Source: Rhodospirillaceae bacterium
GTDB lineage: Bacteria > Pseudomonadota > Alphaproteobacteria > Rhodospirillales > Magnetovibrionaceae
Length of the DNA: 5,699 nt
Assembly (NCBI GenBank): GCA_002401565.1
Contig: NVTL01000022.1
Location: 22,072 to 27,770 of the forward strand
Direction: 5' to 3'
Shown here: positions 1 through 5,319 of the stretch, piece after piece
Numbering within the stretch: the first letter of the stretch is position 1
Layout of the letters: each line of letters starts with the position of its first letter
Notes under the pieces: model-generated
Database searches by the model: none
What the model saw: the letters and a program-made list of their open reading frames with translations, nothing else
Told to the model about the DNA's origin: nothing
Translations under genes and position numbers: made by a program

Positions 1-1564
1 CATCAACCAAACCACCCATGACAAACGTCGTATCAATGGGAATAATGATTTCGGTTTGGACTTCCTGACCAGATGTCGAAGCGTTGCCGCCAGCCGCCGC
101 AGTATTAACAGATGTATTCGCCGCCGTGACGGACATCCGGACGAGTTCTTTTTCAGCACTGTTTTCGGCGAAAATAACGGAAGGCGTGATGTCTAAACTA
201 AGACCAGCTTGAATTTCGGTTAAGGATGTTCCTGAACCATCGCCATTTTGAGTGACAAAGAATTCAGAACCAGAGCGTTGGATACGAGCCGTCATATTGT
301 TCAGTGTTACCAATGTTGGGGATGCTATGGTTTGTGTTTTGCTGTCGCTTTCCAAAAGGGACAGTTGGGCTTGCAAAGCAAAAGATGTGCCTTGATAAAC
401 AAAACCGGCCAACAAGCTTTCCGGCGTACCGGACAAAAGACCTGTTGCACTGGCGGCGGCTGTTGCGGATAGTCCGGATGTAACGGCAGAGGGATCCGCA
501 CCGGAAATGCCCGTATTTATGCCGCCAAATTGCCGGCCAAGGTTGCGTTCAGCAGCCCAGTTAATTCCCAATTGTTCAGAAACACCGTCAACAGCCCGAA
601 CGATTAAAACTTCAATCTCAATCATAGGCACAGAGCGATCAAGCTTTTTGATTAACGCTTTGACTTCCGCAACTCTCTCTTCTGTCCCTCTCACAATTAT
701 TGAATTCGTGCGTTGGTCGACAACAATTTGCTGAATGCCGTAACCCCATGTCGGGCCGTTCGCGGCTTGTAGTTGGCCTTCTTTAGCGGTTGGGGCAATG
801 CCCATTAAAGCTTTTAGGGTTTTTTCAATGCCGGGAACTGTGATGGATTTACCATGAAAAATACGAGTTGTTTCCCCAACGTTCGCGTACCGCAAAGGAA
901 TAACTTTAAATATAAGGTCTGCAGGGTCAATAAATTGCGCAGCTTCGGCTACAGCTTGCGCGGCTTTAGCACGGGCCAGCATCATGTCGGCTTCGGACTG
1001 TTTGTTCGCCACATTGTATTTGCGGCGATCCGTTTCAGCAGCATCAAGATCTTTTAGCAATTTGCGCAACAAACCGATTTGCTCAGTGTTACCTTTAAGC
1101 GTTGCAATCCCGGTATTTGCATTAATGCGAACATTGCGCTGCAGGTTGAGGTCACGCGCCGCGGCCATAACGCGACCTTCAATGCTGGGGTTTCTTAATG
1201 TGACAAAGTCTTGTTTAACCGTTGTGGTTCCCTGAACAAACACGGTCACCATATTGGTAACATCGTCGTATTCGAAACCAAGGGCATTTTCGACGATCAG
1301 CTTATTAAAAGCACCCTGCAGTGGCATGTTGAAGCTACCATCTATGGTGCCTTTGACGCCGGGACGGAAAATAACCTGCATACCATTTTGACGAAGAACC
1401 TGACGAAGGGCGTCTTTAACATCTGAATCAGCATAGGTTGCCTCAAATGTGTCCGGTTTCCATTCGAGTTCGGCGGCGGAGGTCATCGTGGGCGTGAATT
1501 GAAGCCCAACGGAGATGACGGCTGCCCATGCCAGCAAACTTAACTTTTTATGTGTTCTAAACAT
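1..1564 (-). CDS. sctC: Type III secretion-like outer-membrane secretin, 3' end cut by window edge
   Basis: The reading frame is open on the minus strand from an ATG at 1564 to the window edge (521 codons, no stop), so the C-terminus is missing. Residues 1-31 are a signal peptide (basic KK, hydrophobic core, cut near TSAA/E), which supports this start although no clear Shine-Dalgarno is visible. Residues 33-110 look like the N0 domain, with VKGTIDGSF. Residues 118-175 are N1-like. Residues 218-254 carry PLRYAN...ITVPGIEKTLKALMG, close to the 'LkYA...vpGVa..L..ll' signature of SctC/YscC/HrcC. Residues 278-323 are an N3-like ring domain (VVDQRTNSIIVRG). From about 385 comes the secretin domain, with IASPTLVTLNN, a GSEFFVTQ stretch and IPIDTTFVMGGLV. 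Secretins form the outer-membrane ring of secretion machines. The 'tfyV...G' type motif favours type III over type II or pilus secretins, but other T3SS genes are not in view. Odd: residues about 186-212 are an Ala-rich helical insertion between ring domains. An IS5-family element lies upstream. Confidence 0.88.
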   Translation of the reverse strand, partial: MFRTHKKLSLLAWAAVISVGLQFTPTMTSAAELEWKPDTFEATYADSDVKDALRQVLRQNGMQVIFRPGVKGTIDGSFNMPLQGAFNKLIVENALGFEYDDVTNMVTVFVQGTTTVKQDFVTLRNPSIEGRVMAAARDLNLQRNVRINANTGIATLKGNTEQIGLLRKLLKDLDAAETDRRKYNVANKQSEADMMLARAKAAQAVAEAAQFIDPADLIFKVIPLRYANVGETTRIFHGKSITVPGIEKTLKALMGIAPTAKEGQLQAANGPTWGYGIQQIVVDQRTNSIIVRGTEERVAEVKALIKKLDRSVPMIEIEVLIVRAVDGVSEQLGINWAAERNLGRQFGGINTGISGADPSAVTSGLSATAAASATGLLSGTPESLLAGFVYQGTSFALQAQLSLLESDSKTQTIASPTLVTLNNMTARIQRSGSEFFVTQNGDGSGTSLTEIQAGLSLDITPSVIFAENSAEKELVRMSVTAANTSVNTAAAGGNASTSGQEVQTEIIIPIDTTFVMGGLVD

Positions 1565-1800
1565 TATGTCTAATCGCCAATACTTCTAATAAACGTAATA
1601 ATCACATTGACCGTTGTTTCGGCATTGGAGAACTGTGAGTATTTTGTTCATACAAAACTGCAGAAAACACGCCACACTTGGCAAGCTTTTCTCCGATATT
1701 TTTTTATTGTTCTGTTGATTTGAAAGCCCTTCTATCACACAACAACTCTGAATATTTCAGGGTAAAGTACCTGACCGACCCAACTAAATCAACCGTCTAG
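1565..1800 (-). promoter_or_regulatory. Secretin gene leader and likely promoter region
   Basis: This 236-bp non-coding stretch lies directly upstream of the secretin start. I find no convincing gene in it on either strand. It is AT-rich near the gene, with no strong purine-rich ribosome binding site before the ATG (the nearest is a weak AGAAG about 20 nt upstream). Because the IS5-family element lies just beyond 1800, all native transcription signals left to the secretin must be here or come from the IS. A sigma-54-like site is listed separately. Confidence 0.4.
1659..1674 (-). promoter_or_regulatory. Possible sigma-54 (-24/-12) promoter for the secretin
   Basis: The minus strand reads TGGCGTGTTTTCTGCA, giving the invariant GG and GC dinucleotides 10 nt apart, against the consensus TGGCACG-N4-TTGCA. 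It lies about 95 bp upstream of the secretin ATG and points towards it. The -24 part has two deviations and the -12 part has C for the first T. Such matches can arise by chance, and no enhancer-binding protein gene is in view. It overlaps a small palindrome GCCA-AGTG-TGGC. Confidence 0.25.
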
Positions 1801-1804
1801 TCTA
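1801..1804. repeat. Left target-site duplication (TCTA) of the IS5-family element
   Basis: TCTA directly abuts the left inverted repeat and is repeated at 3081-3084 directly after the right inverted repeat. A second TCTAG just to the left (1796-1800) gives a local CTAG-rich target, in line with the preference of many IS5-group elements for CTAG/YTAR-like sites. Confidence 0.75.
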
Positions 1805-1892
1805 GGGCACCTCGAATAATGCCCTCATTCACAAAGATTAAGTTAATTCAGCCCTTATAGGAAGGCGTTTTGCCTTGGCTTCATGGTATATT

Positions 1893-1937
1893 CCGTTTGA
1901 GCGGTGTATTTGCTTTGCAAATCACCCCATCAGACGG
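1893..1937. repeat. Imperfect hairpin in the 3' non-coding end of the IS5-family element
   Basis: Inside the IS, between the transposase stop and the left inverted repeat, CCGTTTGAGCGGTG-ATTTGC pairs with GCAAAT-CACC-TCAGACGG across a 3-nt loop (TTT), with a few bulges. A smaller AAGGC/GCCTT hairpin lies beside it at 1862-1876. Neither has a clear T-tract in the transposase direction, so a role as terminator is uncertain. They could limit read-through into or out of the element. Confidence 0.45.
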
Positions 1938-1955
1938 ATTTCTCCCTTGGTTTTG

Positions 1956-2999
1956 TTATGGCGGTGCCGTTGCCATGCGCTCTAACTGAACAAGGCGGCG
2001 CATGTTATAGGCCAAATTCTTGAGACCGATGTTTGCTTTGGCACGCACCAAGCCAATGCTGCGAACCAATGTTCCGCCCATGTCGTTGCTTTGCGAGCCA
2101 AAGATATGCTCCACACGAACACGGACTTTTGAACGGGTGTTATTGCCTTTAATTTCGCGCTTCGTCAGAGGCTTGTTCCGACGACCCTTACGATGAATGC
2201 GGCTGGTCAGGCCTTTGCTTTTTAGCAACGTTTCAATGTCTGCCGAACGATAGGCGCTGTCGGCCCAAACGCTGGATGCGGTATTATCCCCATCCAAGAT
2301 ATCGGCAATAACTTGACTGTCATGAACGGAAGCATCCGTCACTTCATAATGGCGAACCAATTTGTGTTGACGGTCAATATTGATGTGGTTTTTGTAACCG
2401 TAGTGGCTCTTGCCATGCTTTTGCGTCCAACGGGCGTCCGTGTCTTTCTGGCGGAATTTGGCGGGTTTATCGATCCAATCCTCTGGCGTCTCACCGACTT
2501 TGATTTTTGTATTCTCATCGCGTTTGTTGTGTTGTGTGGGAACGGAGACGATGGAGGCATCGATAATCTGTCCGCCCATTGCCAAATAACCGCGATCTTT
2601 TAAATAGCTATCGAAGTTCTCGAACACCGTCGCGATCATACCAGCCTGTGCTAACTGTTCTCGATACAGCCATACAGTTTTGGCATCGGGAACTTTATCT
2701 TCAAGACCTAAGCCTAGAAATCGAACGAAGGAAAGCCGGTCACGAATTTGATATTCTACCTGATCATCTGACAAATTATAAAGTGCGCAAAGCACGATCG
2801 CCTTGAATATGACCACTGCATCCCACGGCTTACGACCTGCCGTTGACTTGCGCTGATGAACTGGCTTGCGCCAAACCGCCTCAAGGTGCGGACGGAATTC
2901 TTCCCACGGGACGACGCTGTCTATCTTCAATAGCGGATCATTCTTGGCATCCAAGCCAGCATAACGATTAGCAATATCAAAAAATCCAAGCTGGCTCAT
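1956..2999 (-). CDS. IS5-family DDE transposase
   Basis: A 347-residue transposase, the usual length for the IS5 group, and apparently intact. It cuts and joins the ends of its own IS. Residues about 43-115 form the N-terminal DUF772-type region typical of IS5 transposases (RKSTAGRKPWD, FKAIVLCALYNLSDDQVEYQI). The catalytic triad is D147 (in GGQIIDASIV), D247 (in SSVWADSAYRS) and E297 (in RVRVEHIFG). YGYKNHINID at 200-209 is another family signature. The start ATG is preceded by a modest GGGA about 8 nt upstream, and the N-terminus MSQLGFFD is the normal start of this group. The C-terminus ends in a family-typical NLAYNMRRLVQL. All key residues are present, so the enzyme may be active. The strand and position match the inverted repeats of the element that contains it. 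Confidence 0.95.
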   Translation of the reverse strand: MSQLGFFDIANRYAGLDAKNDPLLKIDSVVPWEEFRPHLEAVWRKPVHQRKSTAGRKPWDAVVIFKAIVLCALYNLSDDQVEYQIRDRLSFVRFLGLGLEDKVPDAKTVWLYREQLAQAGMIATVFENFDSYLKDRGYLAMGGQIIDASIVSVPTQHNKRDENTKIKVGETPEDWIDKPAKFRQKDTDARWTQKHGKSHYGYKNHINIDRQHKLVRHYEVTDASVHDSQVIADILDGDNTASSVWADSAYRSADIETLLKSKGLTSRIHRKGRRNKPLTKREIKGNNTRSKVRVRVEHIFGSQSNDMGGTLVRSIGLVRAKANIGLKNLAYNMRRLVQLERMATAPP

Positions 3000-3080
3000 A
3001 TTTTATTCCCATAATCTCAACGACGCAATATTGTGATTCTATCAGATCAATGACTGGGGTGGGTATTTTTAGAGATGCCC

Positions 3081-3084
3081 TCTA
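3081..3084. repeat. Right target-site duplication (TCTA) of the IS5-family element
   Basis: TCTA follows the right terminal inverted repeat and matches the left copy at 1801-1804, marking the insertion boundary. Confidence 0.75.
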
Positions 3085-3144
3085 TTCGTTTAACGACAGT
3101 TTTTTTAACTTTAATAAAGCCCGACGAAGAACATCCGAAGATCG

Positions 3145-3160
3145 TTTTTCTATAGAAAAA
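3145..3160. repeat. 16-bp perfect palindrome abutting the Sel1/SPOR stop codon
   Basis: TTTTTCTATAGAAAAA is a perfect palindrome lying immediately downstream of the TAA of the Sel1/SPOR gene. It is AT-only apart from one C/G pair, so a hairpin would be weak. It could act as a poor terminator or be a chance AT-rich symmetry. The stretch 3085-3160 between it and the IS holds no gene. Confidence 0.4.
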
Positions 3161-4012
3161 TTACGGCCCTTTTACAATGAGTGTTTTCAGGCCTAAAAGG
3201 GACGTGAGGTGTATTCCAGAGGTCTGAGCCAGCGAAAGGGTTTTGAATGGTCCTACTCTTAACCGATATAAGGCCTGTTCTTTGCCGGGCAGTTTTTCTT
3301 TGTAAATTGAAATGTTGTTTTGAGCCGCTTTTTGCTCGATTTTGGAGATGCCCTTGAGATTTCCAAAGACGCCAAGCTGGACCATGTAATGACCATTTTC
3401 AATGTGTTCTACGGGCGATGTGAAAAACGTTGTTTTTTGCTCAGACACTTTAGAAGTGGAGCTGGTCGATGCCAAATACAGATTTTTATGGTTAGGGGTT
3501 TCGACGGCTTGTAACGTTATTTGTCGTTTAGCCTTTTGATAATATTTTTGGCTCAACAAAAGGCTTAGTGAAATATTTTTTGAGCTCATTTTTTCAGACA
3601 GAGCTTCGCCATTGCGTAAAGCGATACGGCTACCACTGATTTGAGCCGTTTTAAACCAAGCCAAGGCTTTGACTTGGTTGGTTTTAACGCCCGCACCATC
3701 CCGATACATCAAGCCCAAATTGTTTTGGGCATCCACGTTGCCCAATGTTGCCCCTTTGCGGTAATATTTGACGGCAGTTTGATAATTTTGAGGGGTGCCA
3801 AGGCCCTTGTGCCACATCACGCCCGTCCAAAAAGCGGCCTCTGGATCGCCATGGTTTGCCATAGCTTGAAGCGGCTGAAAAGCATCATGATATTCACCAA
3901 TTTCGAAAGCGGACCGGGCCTCGTCCAGTTGGGAAGCCTCTGTGGGTGTTGCGCAGATATAAACAACGGCACTTAAGCCCAAAACCATGTACGAAAAGTT
4001 TGAAGTCCACAT
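3161..4012 (-). CDS. Secreted Sel1-repeat and SPOR-domain protein
   Basis: A 283-residue protein, predicted to be exported to the periplasm. Residues 1-26 form a signal peptide (hydrophobic MVLGLSAVVYICA, cut near TEA/S); VYIC does not fit a lipobox, so it is probably not a lipoprotein. Residues about 28-56 look like a degenerate TPR/Sel1 helix pair. Residues about 57-92 (AAFWTGVMWHKGLG...AVKYYRKGA) and 93-128 (AQNNLGLMYRDGAGV...ALAWFKTA) are two Sel1-like repeats, which mediate protein contacts. After a low-complexity linker (about 170-205, Ser/Thr-rich), residues 208-282 form a SPOR domain (HYMVQLGVFGN...YRLRVGPF), a fold known to bind denuded peptidoglycan. The start is supported by GGAG 7 nt upstream. 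It lies upstream of, and in the same direction as, the secretin; without the IS5-family element the gap would be about 316 bp. Whether it helps the secretin cross the cell wall is inference. The exact function is unknown. Confidence 0.9.
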   Translation of the reverse strand: MWTSNFSYMVLGLSAVVYICATPTEASQLDEARSAFEIGEYHDAFQPLQAMANHGDPEAAFWTGVMWHKGLGTPQNYQTAVKYYRKGATLGNVDAQNNLGLMYRDGAGVKTNQVKALAWFKTAQISGSRIALRNGEALSEKMSSKNISLSLLLSQKYYQKAKRQITLQAVETPNHKNLYLASTSSTSKVSEQKTTFFTSPVEHIENGHYMVQLGVFGNLKGISKIEQKAAQNNISIYKEKLPGKEQALYRLRVGPFKTLSLAQTSGIHLTSLLGLKTLIVKGP

Positions 4013-4034
4013 TATTCATCTCCGAAAACATTAC

Positions 4035-4080
4035 TTATCAAAATGATCATAGGGGGAAAATAGTTATCATTTTGTTATCA
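4035..4080. promoter_or_regulatory. Cluster of TTATCA boxes, possible operator of the Sel1/SPOR gene
   Basis: TTATCA occurs three times on the plus strand (4035-4040, 4064-4069, 4075-4080), the last two 11 bp apart, about one helical turn. The flanks add a 9-bp perfect inverted repeat, CAAAATGAT (4039-4047) and ATCATTTTG (4066-4074), around a G/A-rich spacer. It lies 23-68 bp upstream of the Sel1/SPOR start, a usual place for a regulator site. The region is AT-rich, which raises the chance of accidental repeats, and I cannot name a regulator. Confidence 0.35.
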
Positions 4081-4120
4081 AAGTTACTTTTAAATGCTTT
4101 ACTCCGTTTGCCAACCCAAC

Positions 4121-4149
4121 ATAACAATCAGTTACACATTTACTTGCAA
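4121..4149 (-). promoter_or_regulatory. Weak sigma-70-like promoter candidate for the Sel1/SPOR gene
   Basis: On the minus strand TTGCAA (4/6 to the -35 consensus) is followed after 17 nt by TGTTAT (4/6 to the -10 consensus). Transcription would start near 4114, giving a leader of about 100 nt that contains the TTATCA boxes. It lies downstream of the 4186-4221 terminator, so the gene would be its own transcription unit. The match is modest. Confidence 0.3.
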
Positions 4150-4185
4150 TGTAGGTGCTTGAATAAATCCCCATCCTGAAACCAT

Positions 4186-4221
4186 AAAAAGACCGTAACT
4201 TCAATAAGTTACGGTCTTTTT
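4186..4221. terminator. Strong bidirectional rho-independent terminator
   Basis: A perfect 16-bp stem with a CAAT loop: AAAAAGACCGTAACTT pairs with AAGTTACGGTCTTTTT. The GC-containing core GACCGTAACTT is flanked by A5/T5 runs, so a U-tract follows the hairpin in both directions. On the minus strand it lies 38 nt after the stop of the small ORF ending at 4259, which fits termination of a gene coming from the right, and it insulates the Sel1/SPOR gene from upstream transcription. Confidence 0.85.
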
Positions 4222-4258
4222 GATTCTTGAGCCACCCATCAAAATATCGCTTCGGAAT

Positions 4259-4441
4259 TCAGTCGGAATTTTTAAAACGACAACTCCAGCCCCTATTTCG
4301 TCGAGTGCCGTACAATTTCAGGTTTGTCCCGGAAAATTCACCAGCATTTTTCCGTCCTAAATTTGAGATATTTTTTGCTCGTTTGTTCAATTTCTCTGCA
4401 AATTTTCCGGCGTGAGAAAATATCATAAAGTTTGGGTAGAT
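4259..4441 (-). pseudogene. Possible 3' remnant of a host gene cut by the IS66 element
   Basis: One minus-strand frame is open from the IS66 boundary (4441) to a TGA at 4259. It contains an internal ATG that would give a 55-residue lysine- and arginine-rich peptide beginning MIFSHAGKF and ending RFKNSD. The good terminator 38 nt downstream suggests a real gene once ended here. I do not recognise the protein, its composition is not strongly gene-like, and a plus-strand frame over the same stretch is also open (TTG at 4227 to 4415). It may be a C-terminal fragment, a tiny gene, or non-coding. A 10-bp inverted repeat (CCGGAAAATT 4329-4338, AATTTTCCGG 4401-4410) lies within it. Confidence 0.25.
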
Positions 4442-4513
4442 GTAAGCGTCCGGTGAATCACACGATTAACAACGTCAGTTCAGAACGCCCGAAGATTTCT
4501 GCATTTTCATCCC

Positions 4514-5095
4514 TCATGGCGTTCCCCAATTCCACGGCAGCAGCTCGTCGATCCTGTTGATCTTATGGTCAGCGATGCGGTCCAGAACGTCGGTCAGCCA
4601 GGCTTGGGGCTCGACGTTGTTTAATTTGGCCGTCTCAATGACGCCTTAGCGCTCCTTCGGAAACACCGTTTCCAGGGGTAGAGTGTAAGCGATGGCGGCA
4701 GCTTTTCCACCACGCTCCGAACCTAGAAACAGGTAGTTTTTACGGCCCAGCGTGATGGGGCGCATGGAACGTTCTGCGGCATTGTTGTCGAGTTCTAAAA
4801 AACCGTGTTCCAGATAGTCGCGCATTTTGCTCATCCGCGTCAGGGCATAGCGGATCGCCCTAGCAAGAGGGGATTTACCGGATATTTTGGGCAGTTGCTC
4901 CTGCAACCAATCTTCCAATTCGTCAAACAACGGCTTTGCGCGTTCTTGGCGGGCCGCTCGGCGCTGCTCTGGTGGCTGTCCCCGCACCTCTTTCTCAATG
5001 CCGTAAAGTTTGGCAATGCGTTTGATGGCGTGTTCGGCGATAGTTGATCCTTCGGCTTTATACACATCAACGAACTTGCGACGGACGTGGGCCAT
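4514..5095 (-). pseudogene. tnpC: IS66 transposase TnpC, C-terminal fragment with a repeat insertion
   Basis: From ATGGCCCAC at 5095 the minus strand encodes the C-terminal part of an IS66 TnpC: MAHVRRKFVD, then KISGKSPLARAIRYALTRM, then LELDNNAAERSMRP (with the last catalytic Glu in AAERSMR), then LGRKNYLFLGSERGGKAAAIAYTL. A 39-bp insertion (4641-4679) then adds an in-frame TAA. Beyond it the family sequence resumes at 4639 with [10 protein letters not shown] and ends PWNWGTP-stop at 4514. Removing the 39 bp joins ACT-CT to C-ATT, giving T-L-I-E as expected. An upstream ATG at 5200 gives a longer frame, but its first 35 residues are unrelated to TnpC. The N-terminal zinc finger is in a separate fragment to the right, and the first two catalytic Asp residues are absent. 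Confidence 0.92.
4641..4679. repeat. Small palindromic repeat insertion, copy 1 (39 bp)
   Basis: The plus strand begins ACGCCTTAGCGC and ends TTTCCAGGGGT. Its centre is the palindrome GGAAAC-ACC-GTTTCC (4659-4673). Its 38-bp core matches copy 2 (5347-5384) at 36 of 38 positions. It splits codon CT/C of the IS66 tnpC, is in frame, and brings a stop codon. The precise restoration of the IS66 sequence on removal shows it is an insertion rather than divergence. It has no coding capacity, so it must be moved by something else or have arisen by copying. It resembles in behaviour the dispersed palindromic elements known in some alphaproteobacteria, but I do not recognise this family. Confidence 0.85.
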
Positions 5096-5312
5096 AACGA
5101 TACTGTAAGATTGTAGACGGTCGGGTGAAAATAAGTTCGAACATAATCTTGTTTCCTTGTTGTTATTGGAAACTGGATTATGCCAACAGATGTGATGCAA
5201 AAAAATATGTTGCGTAGATTACCGAAGAAGGGAGGTCTATCAAGGAGAAATCGAGCCTCCGCAACATAATTTTGTACGCAACATATTATCGTTTATGTTG
5301 AAGTCAACATAA
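5096..5312. other. Foreign, inverted-repeat-rich block replacing the tnpC catalytic core
   Basis: Between the TnpC segment ending HLPLYR (5313) and the one starting MAHVRRKF (5095) a normal IS66 transposase has on the order of 100 or more residues, including the FADDTP and HADGY-type aspartates. Here there are 217 bp with no TnpC-like sequence and many stops. The block is flanked by 7-bp direct repeats AACGATA (5096-5102 and 5312-5318). It holds five TATGTTG boxes in both orientations (5206-5212, 5262-5268, 5279-5285, 5294-5300, 5305-5311), 13-bp inverted repeats and a long palindrome. Clustered boxes of this type occur at the multi-site ends of some insertion sequences, such as the IS21 family, so a deleted IS is one explanation. 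No gene is seen in it. Confidence 0.65.
5204..5287. repeat. 84-bp MITE-like unit with 13-bp perfect inverted ends
   Basis: AATATGTTGCGTA at 5204-5216 is the exact reverse complement of TACGCAACATATT at 5275-5287. A third, related box (CGCAACATAAT, about 5260-5270) lies just inside the right arm. The 58-bp interior has no coding capacity and contains a GGAGG/CCTCC symmetry (5231-5235, 5256-5260). The unit could be a miniature inverted-repeat element or the two fused ends of an internally deleted IS. Confidence 0.6.
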
Positions 5313-5319
5313 ACGATAA
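5286..5319. repeat. 34-bp perfect palindrome
   Basis: The arms TTATCGTTTATGTTGA and TCAACATAAACGATAA (16 bp each) are separated by only AG, so the DNA could extrude as a cruciform or the RNA form a long hairpin. It overlaps by 2 bp the inverted end of the 84-bp unit, and one arm runs into tnpC codons (Leu-Tyr-Arg, read as CTTTATCGT), so part of the symmetry is made of native IS66 sequence. Confidence 0.8.

Larger units (their letters stand above)
1805..3080 (-). mobile_element. IS5-family insertion sequence, complete, 1276 bp
   Basis: The element is defined by imperfect terminal inverted repeats: the left end begins GGGCACCTCGAATAAT and the right end, read inwards, begins GGGCATCTCTAAAAAT (16 of the first 20 positions match). 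It is bounded on both sides by TCTA (1801-1804 and 3081-3084), a 4-bp target duplication typical of the IS5 group. It carries one full-length transposase gene on the minus strand. Length, single ORF and duplication size all fit IS5-family elements. The intact ORF and exact duplication suggest a fairly recent insertion. It lies between the Sel1/SPOR gene and the secretin gene, transcribed in the same direction as both, so it may either block or supply transcription of the secretin. Confidence 0.9.

Noticed and set aside
248..1426. Several short plus-strand open frames opposite the secretin
   Set aside because: They overlap one another and lie wholly antisense to a continuous 521-codon secretin frame with a signal peptide and conserved motifs. 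None shows a recognisable domain or a good ribosome binding site.
1..1564. Secretin of a type II secretion system or type IV pilus
   Set aside because: The PLRYAN...VPGIEKTL segment and the GSEFFVTQ stretch after the SPTLVTLNN motif fit SctC-type secretins better. I keep this only as an alternative because no neighbouring system genes are visible.
2313..2806. Short frames on both strands within the IS5 transposase
   Set aside because: They are alternative-frame shadows of an intact transposase with a full DDE triad.
3320..3976. Plus-strand frames opposite the Sel1/SPOR gene
   Set aside because: They are antisense to a well-supported gene with signal peptide, Sel1 and SPOR motifs, and have no recognisable features of their own.
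4329..4410. 10-bp inverted repeat CCGGAAAATT / AATTTTCCGG as an IS end pair
   Set aside because: The arms are 62 bp apart in AT-rich DNA, with no target duplication or further symmetry. It is noted only as a possible RNA stem.
5096..5200. N-terminal extension (from the ATG at 5200) of the TnpC C-terminal frame
   Set aside because: The first 35 residues come from the foreign block, bear no likeness to IS66 TnpC, and lack a convincing ribosome binding site. The frame is open by chance.
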